The position numbers were made by a program, and so were the translations under genes. 64,000 bases of DNA, taken from positions 1 through 64,000 of the forward strand of contig NZ_UUIS01000079.1 in the NCBI RefSeq assembly GCF_900589395.1. The letters run 5' to 3'. The DNA comes from Pseudomonas viridiflava (GTDB lineage: Bacteria; Pseudomonadota; Gammaproteobacteria; Pseudomonadales; Pseudomonadaceae). Below the pieces are notes generated by a model. The model worked only from the letters and a program-made list of their open reading frames with translations, had not been told where the DNA came from and searched no databases. Below, piece after piece: positions 25,458-33,518 of the stretch. Every line of letters begins with the position of its first letter. Positions within the stretch are counted from its first letter, which is position 1.

Positions 25458-25726
25458 CCCGTACCGTTATGTGCCGCAAGTACAAAGAAGAACTCCCCGC
25501 CCTGGAGCGCCCACCCTACCCCGGCGCCAAGGGCGAAGACATCTACAACCACGTGTCGCAGAAAGCCTGGGCCGACTGGCAGAAGCACCAGACCCTGCTG
25601 ATCAACGAACGCCGCCTGAACATGATGAATGCCGAGGACCGCAAATTCCTCCAGGCCGAGATGGACAAGTACTTCTCGGGCGAGGAGTACGCCCAGGCCG
25701 AAGGCTACGTCGCCCCCGAGAAATAA
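25454..25726 (+). CDS. yggX: Fe(2+)-trafficking / oxidative damage protection protein YggX
   Basis: 90 residues; MTRTVMCRKYKEELPALERPPYPGAKGEDIYNHVSQKAWADWQKHQTLLINERRLNMM is the conserved family sequence with the functional Cys7. The protein protects iron-sulfur clusters and reduces Fenton chemistry. It is coupled to mutY by an ATGA overlap (25454-25457), as in many gammaproteobacteria. Upstream mutY itself carries an iron-sulfur cluster, which fits the pairing. The tRNA-Phe gene follows about 100 bases later. Confidence 0.96.
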   Translation: MTRTVMCRKYKEELPALERPPYPGAKGEDIYNHVSQKAWADWQKHQTLLINERRLNMMNAEDRKFLQAEMDKYFSGEEYAQAEGYVAPEK

Positions 25727-25788
25727 AGGGTTTTCGGGGTGCCGGACGTAAGCTGCGGTAAAGATTCAGATTTTTTTCAAAAAAAAGT

Positions 25789-25817
25789 TTGACGACCTGC
25801 CGAAAAAGACGTTTAAT
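25789..25817 (+). promoter_or_regulatory. Sigma-70-type promoter of tRNA-Phe
   Basis: TTGACG at 25789-25794 and TTTAAT at 25812-25817 are separated by 17 bases, the ideal spacing, and lie 10 bases before the mature tRNA 5' end. An A/T-rich UP-like stretch precedes it. Confidence 0.8.
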
Positions 25818-25827
25818 GCGCCCCGTT

Positions 25828-25903
25828 GCCCAGATAGCTCAGTCGGTAGAGCAGGGGATTGAAAATCCCCGTGTCGGCGGTTCGATTCCGTCTCTGGGCA
25901 CCA
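25828..25903 (+). tRNA. tRNA-Phe (GAA)
   Basis: 76 bases including an encoded CCA end. The acceptor arms GCCCAGA and TCTGGGC pair, the D arm carries AGCTCAGTCGGTAGAGC, the anticodon loop in GGGGATTGAAAATCCCC shows GAA, and the T arm carries GGTTCGATTCC. It has its own promoter and terminator. The gene marks the left end of what looks like an accessory region. Confidence 0.97.
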
Positions 25904-25945
25904 TCATTGAGATTCAGATGGTGCATGCAGCATCTGAACAAACAG

Positions 25946-25973
25946 AAAACCCGCCCAGTGCGGGTTTTTTGTT
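25946..25973 (+). terminator. Rho-independent terminator after tRNA-Phe
   Basis: AACCCGC and GCGGGTT pair around a four-base loop, followed by six T. Confidence 0.88.
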
Positions 25974-26494
25974 GCCTGGATTTTTTATCCAGCCGCTGCG
26001 GACCGCTGGAGCGCGCTTGCCGGGATGCCGGACCACCGCGACCGGCTGCGTTAGCAGTCGTAAATTTTCAGCGTCTACACCATTTTTGCGAGCGCTGCGC
26101 ACTCGGTCGCGGGCAGAGCGCGCTCCTACGGCGGTCCGATGCGTGCTGTACGAAAGCGCTGTATCAGCGCGCTTGCGGTTGACCGAGGAGGAAATTACAC
26201 AATTGCAGGCAAAGGGCTCGAAGGGAGAGACCCGAGGGCGGACGGCAAAGAAGATACGTGAACAGATGCAGTGCTCTGCTGACGAGAGCTGACTGACAGA
26301 CACGGCATAAGCGTCGCCCGTGCCGGCCTCATCGTCGGGCCGAGCAGCCTCCCACAGGTTTGGTGTCGCCCTGGATTTCGGGCCTCCCACAGGTGTTTTT
26401 TAAATTAAATAAAATCAGTAAGTTAATCTCTGCTTGAGAGAGGCAGCCTTGCGGCAGCAGCGGACGTACAGACGCTGCGTGCCGGCCTGGCTTT
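25974..26494. other. Gene-poor stretch after tRNA-Phe
   Basis: About 520 bases holding the REPIN at 26006-26129, a possible coding remnant at 26160-26292 (plus strand, RLTEEEITQLQAKGSKG..., ends in a stop, no start of its own), and a pair of REP arms near 26343-26398 (CCTCCCACAGGT, twice). No integrase or att-like duplication of the tRNA 3' end was seen by eye. Confidence 0.5.
26006..26129. repeat. REPIN with conserved spacer
   Basis: The left arm is disrupted (TGGAGCGCGCTTGCCGGGATGCCGGACCACCGCGACCGG), the spacer TTAGCAGTCGTAAATTTTCAGCGTCTACACCATTTTTGCGAGCGCTGCGCACTCGG matches that at 12900-13030, and the right arm GCGGGCAGAGCGCGCTCCTAC is intact. Confidence 0.8.
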
Positions 26495-27800
26495 TTAAAA
26501 CAAGGCAAAGGTAAAAGCCGCATTGAATATCAGTGCTGCCGCAAACCCCAGCGGTGCGGCGCGCAAGAGCAACTGCGGGAACAATGAGGCACGGCTCTGA
26601 TCCGTCGGGCAGCAGCCCAGTATCAGGCTGCCGCCCGATGAGAACGGCGAGATGGACGTCGCTTGCGCACCGACCACGATGGCCACGAACAGCACCATGG
26701 GGTCCAGCCCGATGGCAGCGGCAATCGGCGGCACCATCGGGAACAGTGCCGGCGTGACCACGCCCAGGGTGCTGGAAAACAGCGACATGCACGCCGCCAC
26801 GATGCCGAAGACGATCGGCACCAGAATCGGCGAGATGCTGCTGCCCATCCACGAGGCCAGCAGATTGATGGTCCCGGCCTTGATGGCGACCGAGATGAGC
26901 ATGCCTACGCCACAGATCATGATCAACGTCGCCCAGGGCACCGAGGCCATGACCTTGCGTTCGTCGCCCAGCTTGAGTAGCAGCGCAATGACGGAAAACA
27001 CGCTGGCGATCAGGCCGATGTCCATTTTTGGAATTGAGAAAGCGCACCGTCGTGTTATCCGGGAAGGCGATCTGGGCGATAGGTGCCGCCAGGACGATGG
27101 CCATCATCGCCAGCGTCAGCCACAGGGTGATCTTCTGTTCGCGGTTCAGCGGTGTCGCCTCGGTGGCTACGTAGGCAGACGCCTTCAGCGCCTTGCCCTG
27201 CCCGGTCAGAAACACCAGCACGGAAATCACCAGCAGCGGAATCACCAGGGTGCTAGCGAAGATGGCCGCCGCATTGATGAAAGCGTCGTTCTCCGGAATG
27301 CCGGCGTTGACCATCAGGCCTCGAAAGATAATGCCGCTCTGGCTGGAGACGAAGTTGGCGCCGCTCAAGGCGCCATAGTTCACCGCCATGCTGCCGGTGA
27401 TCAGGCTCATGCCCGTACGCTGGCACAGCAACAGGGTGATCGGCGCCATGAAGGCCAGCACCGTGTAGTAGCCAGCGCCCATTGCCGCAATCAGTGTGGC
27501 GGTGAAGAACACCGCGAAGGGCAGCAGTTGCGGCATGCTCCGGCAGCGGTAGATCAAATGCTCGGCCAGCTTTTCCAGGGTGCCGTTGACCGTGGCAAAA
27601 CTGTAGAAAAGGCACACGGCGAAGATGATGAAGAAGATCTTCAGCGGCCACATGCCGATGATTTCGGAAGGGCTCAGTCCCATCCCGAAACAGCCGATCA
27701 AGTAAGCAAAGGCAATTGCGAAAAGACCGATGTTGATCTTGGTCTTGTAGCCAAGTGCGACAGCAACCACGATTGCCGCCACGACGAGCAGGCTCATCAT
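26495..27800 (-). pseudogene. MatC-like dicarboxylate carrier, broken by a 1-nt frameshift
   Basis: Two frames together make one SLC13/MatC-type permease. The N-terminal part from ATG 27800 reads MMSLLVVAAIVVAVALGYKTKINIGLFAIAFAYLIGCFGMGL and holds the MatC N-terminal features up to RFLNSKNG; the rest, in another frame, reads MDIGLIASVFSVIALLLKLGDERKV and ends SAALIFNAAFTFALF-like at 26495. The frames join at a run of five T (A on the coding strand) at 27025-27029; removing one base restores a 434-residue protein. The total length is 1306 bases, one more than a multiple of three, which agrees. It may be a real mutation or a homopolymer sequencing error. Transcribed 30 bases after the amidohydrolase gene. 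Confidence 0.85.
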
Positions 27801-27830
27801 AAGGAATGTCCTATTGTTGTTATGGGTCGT

Positions 27831-28664
27831 TTAGCGCGAAACGTCGAAGCCGAACAGCCTCGCCGGGTTAGTCAGAAGTATCCGGGTGCGTTCGTTCGGG
27901 TCCGGTAACAGCGCTTCGATGAAGGCGACCTGTCGGTCGTAGTCGGTCTGGTCTTCGAACTGGGTGTTGGGCCAGTCGCTGCCCCAGAGCAATCGTGCGA
28001 TGCCGCCGCTCGCCTCGCGCACCTGCGCCAGAACCTGCCGCGCCTGCTCAAGGTTCGACTGGCTGCGGTAAGGGGCCGAGAGCTTGAGCCAGACGCGCTC
28101 GTGGGCCAGTAACCCGAGAAAGGCCTTGTGGTTGGGCTTCTCAGGCTCGATGCCTCCGGTGGGCAGGCCAAAGTGATCGATCACCACATCGGCACCACAC
28201 GCCAGGATGTCCGGCACAATCAGGGCCACGTCATCGAGGGCGCGCTGAATCTCGACGTGCCAGCCTCGCCGGGCCAGTCGTGCGAACAGGTCGGTCCAGG
28301 CAGGGCCTGTGTAGTCGGCCAGGGCCTTGCCGATCAGATTAAGACGAATGCCCACCACGCCGGCCTCGGCCAACTCGTCCAGTTGCGCCTCGCTGACGCC
28401 TGCCTCGACCACGGCCACAGCCCGCAGCCGCTGTGGATAACGCCTTAACGCCTCAATCAGGTAGTGGTTATCGGTGCCGAGGAAACTCGGCTGGATCAGC
28501 ACGCCGTACGCCAGGCCATGGCGATCAAGGTGCTTGAGGTAGTCCTCGACCAATGCATCGTAGTGAGGGCTGTAGCGGCGTCCGGGCACCATCGGCAAAT
28601 CCTGGCGGAAGATGTGCGCGTGCGTGTCCACGCCTTGCAGGCAGGGCGACAGGGAAAGCGTCAT
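27831..28664 (-). CDS. Amidohydrolase family protein (LigI/PDC-lactonase-like)
   Basis: 277-residue TIM-barrel hydrolase of the amidohydrolase-2 group. The N-terminal HxH motif is in GVDTHAHIFRQDLPM, followed by RRYSPHYDALVEDYLKHLDRHGLAYGVLIQPSFLG, VVIDHFGLP, LKLSAPYR and the late metal/acid motif LLWGSDWPNTQFE. The same architecture is seen in 2-pyrone-4,6-dicarboxylate lactonase and related lactone hydrolases, but the substrate cannot be read off. It heads a minus-strand pair with the MatC-like carrier and is divergent from a GntR regulator. Inference: uptake and hydrolysis of a dicarboxylate or a carboxylated lactone. Confidence 0.85.
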   Translation of the reverse strand: MTLSLSPCLQGVDTHAHIFRQDLPMVPGRRYSPHYDALVEDYLKHLDRHGLAYGVLIQPSFLGTDNHYLIEALRRYPQRLRAVAVVEAGVSEAQLDELAEAGVVGIRLNLIGKALADYTGPAWTDLFARLARRGWHVEIQRALDDVALIVPDILACGADVVIDHFGLPTGGIEPEKPNHKAFLGLLAHERVWLKLSAPYRSQSNLEQARQVLAQVREASGGIARLLWGSDWPNTQFEDQTDYDRQVAFIEALLPDPNERTRILLTNPARLFGFDVSR

Positions 28665-28752
28665 AAGCAGAAACCGTGATTTGTTGTTGCCGTGACAAGG
28701 CCTGCCAACAGCGGTCAGGCCGGGAAACGAGCTAAATTGTAGGGCTGTGCAG

Positions 28753-28768
28753 ATTCATATATATGAAT
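28753..28768. promoter_or_regulatory. Perfect 16-bp palindrome, candidate GntR operator
   Basis: ATTCATATATATGAAT is a perfect palindrome in the 190-base space between the divergent amidohydrolase and gntR genes, 88 bases before the gntR start. The AT-rich surroundings (GTATGACCATAT follows) suit a promoter/operator. Assignment to the adjacent regulator is inference from position. Confidence 0.5.
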
Positions 28769-28855
28769 GTATGACCATATCTTTAGTGCTCGATACCTGT
28801 CAATCAATGCCGCAGTGATAAAGTGCACCGGCATCGGATAAGGACTGATCAAGAA

Positions 28856-29593
28856 ATGAACACATCAACGCTGGGATACGACGAGCGGCTGCCGCTGTAT
28901 CAGCGCCTCAGAGAAGAAATGCTGGCCAAGATTGCGGCCCGTGAATGGACCCCTGATTCCCCTATTCCCACGGAAGCGGAGCTGACCCGGCATTACGGCG
29001 TGGCCATCGGCACGGTGCGCAAGGCCGTCGATACGCTGGTCAACGAAGGGCTGCTGTTGCGCAGCCAGGGCCGTGGCACCTTTGTGCGCCGTCCGAACTT
29101 CGAGACTTCGCTGGCGCGTTTCTTTCGCCAGGTGAATGCCGGCGGCGGACGTGAAATCCCCACCAGCCGTATCCTCAGCAAAGCCTTGCAGGCCCCGTCG
29201 AAGGCGGTGGCCGATGCGTTGGCGCTGAGCGAGGGTGAACAGGTCGTGTACATGGAGCGCTTGCGCAGGGTCGAAGGCCGCGTGTTGTTTCATGAGCAAA
29301 TCTGGCTGTCCGCCAGCCGCTTCGGGGCCTTGATGGAAATCGACTCGGCAAGCTTCGGCGAACTGCTCTATCCGCTTTATGAACAGCAGTGCGGGCAATG
29401 CATCGCCTCAGCCAAAGAAACCCTTACCGTCGGCGCGGCCGATCAAGCCATGGCCGAAACCCTGTCGATCGAGGCCGGTGCGCCGGTGGTCAACATCGAG
29501 CGTACAGCACTGGGCTATGACCGATCCCCTCTGGAGTTCCGCCTGTCACGCGCCGCAGCCGACGGGTTCCGTTACCAGATCGAGATTTCCTGA
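28856..29593 (+). CDS. GntR-family regulator, HutC subfamily (UTRA domain)
   Basis: 245 residues from ATG 28856, preceded by AAGGA. N-terminal winged HTH (LPLYQRLREEMLAKIAAREW...TEAELTRHYGVAIGTVRKAVDTLVNEGLLLRSQGRGTFVRR) and a C-terminal UTRA effector domain (EGEQVVYMERLRRVEGRVLFHEQIWLSASRF...VVNIERTALGYDRSPLEFRLSRAAADGFRYQIEI). Such regulators usually repress the adjacent catabolic genes until a pathway metabolite binds. It is divergent from the amidohydrolase/carrier pair, with a palindrome in between. Confidence 0.92.
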   Translation: MNTSTLGYDERLPLYQRLREEMLAKIAAREWTPDSPIPTEAELTRHYGVAIGTVRKAVDTLVNEGLLLRSQGRGTFVRRPNFETSLARFFRQVNAGGGREIPTSRILSKALQAPSKAVADALALSEGEQVVYMERLRRVEGRVLFHEQIWLSASRFGALMEIDSASFGELLYPLYEQQCGQCIASAKETLTVGAADQAMAETLSIEAGAPVVNIERTALGYDRSPLEFRLSRAAADGFRYQIEIS

Positions 29594-29629
29594 GGTTCAA
29601 AAGGGTCATGCCAGGCTGCAACCAGACCT

Positions 29630-29757
29630 GTAGGAGCCCGCTTGCCGGCGACCGAGTGCGCTAGCGCTCGAAAAATTTCGGAAACGCTGAAAATTTACGA
29701 CTGCTGACGCAGCCGGTCGCCGGCAAGACGGATGGCCGCCCCCCGCGCGCCTACAGG
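29630..29757. repeat. REPIN with conserved spacer
   Basis: GTAGGAGCCCGCTTGCCGGCGACCGAGTGCG opens it, the spacer carries CGGAAACGCTGAAAATTTACGACTGCT in the same orientation as at 7363-7472, and a degenerate inverted arm ends CCTACAGG. Confidence 0.75.
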
Positions 29758-29776
29758 CTTGATGCCGTACCGGGCT

Positions 29777-30082
29777 TCACTCGAACACCGGCCGCATGAA
29801 GCTGCGCTCGTAACTCACAATGAATTTCAGCTCATTGGCCTCGTTCATCAACCGCAGGCATTCAGGGTCTTGCGCCGCGTCCTGCCGGTAGCGCTCGTAA
29901 TCGGCCAGGCTGGCAAAGCTGAACGAGCAATAGGAAATGTTGTTGGCGCCTTCCGAGGGCATGAGGTAGCCGTGGTGCTGGCCGCCAAAGCGCCTCACCA
30001 GGCCGATCCATTGACGCGCGTAGCGTTCGAAGGCCGGCAGCTGGTAGGGGTCGATGACGTATTTGAGGTGGCAGGTAATCAC
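29777..30082 (-). CDS. NIPSNAP family protein
   Basis: 101 residues of the dimeric alpha-beta barrel type: ITCHLKYVIDPYQLPAFERYARQWIGLVRRFGGQHHGYLMPSEG...SYCSFSFASLADYERYRQDAAQDPE is the standard NIPSNAP pattern, and the length is that of single-domain members. The biochemical role is unknown. It is followed by a REPIN and is divergent from the CPBP-protease gene, with about 160 bases between their starts. Confidence 0.88.
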   Translation of the reverse strand: MITCHLKYVIDPYQLPAFERYARQWIGLVRRFGGQHHGYLMPSEGANNISYCSFSFASLADYERYRQDAAQDPECLRLMNEANELKFIVSYERSFMRPVFE

Positions 30083-30245
30083 GGGGTCCGTCCTTTGGGT
30101 TGGGGCACAGTAAAAATGTACCGCCTTGTATACGCCAGCCGGCTGTTGCCAGACAAGGGCCAGCCTGAAGCGCTGCGAAGTCAGTGAACCCTGTGGCGCG
30201 GTTCAGTAACATGCCCACCCTCTCCATTGTTCAAGGAAACAGGGC

Positions 30246-30947
30246 GTGAAGAACCAAGCACCTGGCGGGCAATCCGCCGCCTGCACAGACGCCTATTCCT
30301 GGCGGCGTCGTATCGCGATGCTCTTGCTGGCAATCGCTTCAGGCCTGGCGACTCAAGCAGTGCTGATGACGATCGTTGGCGCCAGTGGCTGGACCGGGCT
30401 GCAGCTCTTGATGATCGGCAGTGTCCAGGCAACCGTGCTTCTGGCCGTAGCCATATTCGAGCGTCGCCATAGCGGTGGCGTGCGTGCCGTCATGGGCCAT
30501 GACGTGGCCGCAACGCTCAAGCGGTGTTTTCCCTGGCTGGTGGTCAGTCTGTTGCTGTGCACGGGCCTGGACTTTGCGCTTGGGTATAAGTCTGAACCGT
30601 TGGTGACGACGCACGGGTTGAAGGCTTCGATGGCGCAAAGGGTGCTGATATTTACCCTGGTGCTCACCGTTCTCCCGCTGATCGAGGAGTTGCTGTACCG
30701 GCACTTTCTGATCCGATTGTTCCCGGTCGAGCAGCGCGTCTGGCGGTATGCGGCGATCCTGGCGACCAGCGCCCTTTACCTCTTTGTCCACCAGCATCAG
30801 CCCCATTGGACAGGCGTGCTGCTGTTCAGCCTGATCGCGGTCATCCTGGCATACGCCCGGATACGCAGCGCAGGTCTGCTGGCGCCCGTGCTGCTGCACA
30901 GCTCGGTGCTCGCCATGGGCATGGTGCGGGGGCTGCTTGTGTATTGA
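30246..30947 (+). CDS. CPBP-family intramembrane metalloprotease (CAAX protease-like)
   Basis: 233 residues; GTG start at 30246 with AAGGAA upstream. About six membrane helices. The catalytic motif is PLIEELLYRHFLIRLFP (EExxxR, with the following H) with the second part in ATSALYLFVHQHQPHWTG and the third His/Asn position near the C-terminus. Bacterial CPBP proteins include bacteriocin self-immunity factors and regulatory proteases; nothing here decides between them. No bacteriocin precursor gene is seen next to it. Confidence 0.82.
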   Translation: MKNQAPGGQSAACTDAYSWRRRIAMLLLAIASGLATQAVLMTIVGASGWTGLQLLMIGSVQATVLLAVAIFERRHSGGVRAVMGHDVAATLKRCFPWLVVSLLLCTGLDFALGYKSEPLVTTHGLKASMAQRVLIFTLVLTVLPLIEELLYRHFLIRLFPVEQRVWRYAAILATSALYLFVHQHQPHWTGVLLFSLIAVILAYARIRSAGLLAPVLLHSSVLAMGMVRGLLVY

Positions 30948-31020
30948 GGACCGGGGCATCGGGTGTGGCAAAGCCAGGCGCCCGGTGAAAAGCGGCAGGT
31001 CTGGCTTGGCCCCCGGCGCT

Positions 31021-31239
31021 TCAGCCTTTGTTGGCGTTCAGCTTGCGCAGCTCTTCATACGTCGCCGACTGGACGAACCAGAAACCGGAAATGATGCACC
31101 AGACCAGGGTGCCGACCACGAAAACGCCCAAGGCTGGCAGAAATCCACTGGTGAACAGGGAGATAACAGCGACAAGCCAGATGACGGCCAAAGAAACGTA
31201 GAGAACGATGTTGTTGACGCTGATGACAAAATCTTTCAT
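31021..31239 (-). CDS. Small two-helix membrane protein (unrecognised)
   Basis: 72 residues from ATG 31239: two hydrophobic helices (IVLYVSLAVIWLVAVISLF and LPALGVFVVGTLVWCIISGFWFV) and a short charged tail ending YEELRKLNANKG. The layout and the tail recall small DUF4282-type membrane proteins, but no firm family call is made. The neighbouring genes give no hint of a partner. Confidence 0.65.
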   Translation of the reverse strand: MKDFVISVNNIVLYVSLAVIWLVAVISLFTSGFLPALGVFVVGTLVWCIISGFWFVQSATYEELRKLNANKG

Positions 31240-31394
31240 GCGGCTTATTCCTTGCGGGCTTTCAGGAGTTGCCCCTCCTGGGGCGCGCGCATGCTATCAC
31301 ATTGCCGTTATGGCAATGTTCATAACCCAGGCGATGCCGCAGGGTCCGCATTGGGGCACTGCACGTTGAAGTGCGATGCTCAAGCCAGGCAACA

Positions 31395-32234
31395 TCAAAC
31401 GACACTGGCACGATGCAGGCAGCTCCTGTGTCCGATGCCCGCCGCCCTCAGGCGGTTCACCAGGTCTTCGCGGGCTTCTCGCCCGCCCGCACGCACGTAT
31501 TCAAGCTCCGACGCGGTGATCAGTACGATCGGTACCAGCCTGACTGGCGATAAGGGCATGTCATTCAATAAGGTCGGGAAATCCGGTTCAGGGGCGCCCA
31601 GCAAGACGCCGATGGCGTCGTCATCGGTCACGAAATGTGCAGGCAGTTGATCGCTCAGGTGGTGCGACTGGCTGAACCCTGGAATTTCCAGCGACAGCGC
31701 CCCGTGCAGGTCAAGTTGAGAGGTGATGCCGCCAGCGCCGGCCACGGTCCCGGCAACGTTCTCCACCAGTTCAAAGACCCAACTGCGCTTCAACGGATCG
31801 ACTTCGCCCACCGCGCCACGGGCATGCTCGGGGATATCGGCGGTTTCCACGAACAACTCCATCTCGAAACCATTGCCCATGCCTTCAGTGTCGTCGAACG
31901 GGTCTGACAAGCCTTCGGTGGCCATGATGACGCTGGTGCCACGGCGAATCACGCGGTAGGCCTGGCGGGTCGAGGGCCAGTAAGGGCCACCCGAAAGGCT
32001 CGGGCTGATCAGGTAGGAAAGGACATCCTGCTCGACGCTGCCGACCGCGCTCCAGTGACGATCCAGGCACGCGGCACTGGCGTTCCGGGCGGCCTGGTTG
32101 GCCGCTTCAGCCTCATCCGCCGGATTGCCAGGCGTCACCGGCTCGTGGTGATCGGGGGATGGCGCTGTGGGCTGGGCGTTCTGCTGGCTGGAAGGACTTT
32201 TGAATGAACCGAAAAGCTTCTTGAGGAAATTCAC
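31395..32234 (-). CDS. Uncharacterised protein, possibly SUFU-like
   Basis: 279 residues. A positively charged N-terminus (MNFLKKLFGSFKS) is followed by a Pro/Gln/Ala-rich linker to about residue 45 and a globular part with YWPSTRQAYRVIRRGTSVIMATEGLSDPFDD, GFEMELFVETADIP, LPAHFVTDDDAIGVLLG and VRLVPIVLITASELEYVRAGG. The pattern of an E-type LFVE strand and the final ITASELEY resembles suppressor-of-fused-like domains found in bacteria, which often occur as immunity proteins. This is a weak resemblance; no toxin gene lies beside it. Confidence 0.6.
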   Translation of the reverse strand: MNFLKKLFGSFKSPSSQQNAQPTAPSPDHHEPVTPGNPADEAEAANQAARNASAACLDRHWSAVGSVEQDVLSYLISPSLSGGPYWPSTRQAYRVIRRGTSVIMATEGLSDPFDDTEGMGNGFEMELFVETADIPEHARGAVGEVDPLKRSWVFELVENVAGTVAGAGGITSQLDLHGALSLEIPGFSQSHHLSDQLPAHFVTDDDAIGVLLGAPEPDFPTLLNDMPLSPVRLVPIVLITASELEYVRAGGREAREDLVNRLRAAGIGHRSCLHRASVV

Positions 32235-32495
32235 AGGCGTTCCTTGCAGGGGCTGGCGTTGGTATGCGGGCCTGGATTATGAAACGTAAAAGCCTGTTTT
32301 GTTCCTGAGCCACCCGTGGCTGGCAGGTGCAAGGGTCATCCACCGCTGACGGCCCGGCATGCATCTGTGTTCGAATTTCCACAACCGGCAACGGTCTACC
32401 ACTCGCCGCGCCCACCGCAGACAGGCGGTCTATCCAAAGCCCGGGCCCGGCCGATAAGGCGACAGCGAATTGCCACTCACCCCTCGCCGTGAAGT

Positions 32496-33455
32496 ATGAC
32501 CATGAACACTCGATCCGATGCTGTAGATCTGCAGTCCTTGCTGGACTCGATCCAGGAATTCATCGTCGTCAAAGACGGTCAGGGGCGCTGGCTCTTTTGC
32601 AACGAAACGGCGCTCAAAGCCTATGGGCTCGATGGCTTCGACTACATCGGCATCACCGATGAAGAGTTGATCATCGTCCGGCCTGTGTACGCCGACGGTT
32701 TTCGCTACAACATCGAGACCGACACATTGGCCTGGCAAAACGGGCACGCGACGATGGTCGAAAAATCGTTCATGGGCCTGGACGGGCGCATCAACACATG
32801 GGAGGTGATCAAGACGCCCCATTTCGACAGCGCCGGCAATCGCCACCGCCTGGTCATCGTCAGCCGCAATATCACCGAGCGCAAGCTGGCCGAAGAGGCG
32901 CTCAAAGTCAGTGAGAACCGTCTGCGGCAGCTCGCCTTCGTCGATGCGCTGACAGGCATCCCCAACCGGCGCGGCATCATGGACATGATTTCGCAACGGC
33001 TGGCCTTGATCGACGCGTCTGCCGGCCGTCATGCGGGCACGGCGCTGCTTTATCTCGACCTGGACAATTTCAAGCGCATCAATGATCAGCTCGGCCACGC
33101 CGTGGGTGATGAACTGCTGGTCGCCTTCGCGCGCAGGACGCGCCATGCCCTGCGCGACACGGACCTGTTCGGACGAATCGGCGGGGATGAATTCATCATT
33201 CTTCTGGCGTGCGCCCGGCGCGAGCAGGCCACGAACATTGCGCTGCGGCTCTGTGAAGCCTTGCAGCATCCCTGGGCCATCAAGGACCTGCAGATCAAGA
33301 CGTCGTCGTCCATTGGCGTGGCGTTCTATCCCGAAGCCGGGTCAGACGTGCACACCTTGAAGCGCCGGGCGGATGAAGCGCTGTACCAGGCCAAGGCCGC
33401 CGGTCGCGCGCAGGTCAATGTCTACAGTCCCCAGGGCCTGGCAACACAGCGTTGA
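32496..33455 (+). CDS. PAS-domain diguanylate cyclase
   Basis: 319 residues. An N-terminal PAS domain (LLDSIQEFIVVKDGQGRWLFCNETALKAYG ... WEVIKTPHFDSAGNRHRLVIVSRNITERKLAEEALK) joins through a helix to a GGDEF domain (LRQLAFVDALTGIPNRRGIMDMIS ... GRIGGDEFIILLACARREQA). The GGDEF motif is intact, and RDTD five residues before it is the product-inhibition (I) site, so active c-di-GMP synthesis with feedback control is expected. No membrane helix, so it is probably cytoplasmic. It senses an unknown signal through PAS. The ATG at 32496 is followed by another at 32502; either could be used. Confidence 0.93.
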   Translation: MTMNTRSDAVDLQSLLDSIQEFIVVKDGQGRWLFCNETALKAYGLDGFDYIGITDEELIIVRPVYADGFRYNIETDTLAWQNGHATMVEKSFMGLDGRINTWEVIKTPHFDSAGNRHRLVIVSRNITERKLAEEALKVSENRLRQLAFVDALTGIPNRRGIMDMISQRLALIDASAGRHAGTALLYLDLDNFKRINDQLGHAVGDELLVAFARRTRHALRDTDLFGRIGGDEFIILLACARREQATNIALRLCEALQHPWAIKDLQIKTSSSIGVAFYPEAGSDVHTLKRRADEALYQAKAAGRAQVNVYSPQGLATQR

Positions 33456-33518
33456 GGGCGTGTGAACGCCGATACGCACAGCGCCCGTGTCGGGGCGCTG
33501 GCGGGCGGGTCGTCCGGC

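Noticed and set aside
31021..31239. Holin or toxin-like two-helix peptide
   Set aside because: The size fits, but no lysis genes, antisense RNA or antitoxin were found; left as an unknown membrane protein.
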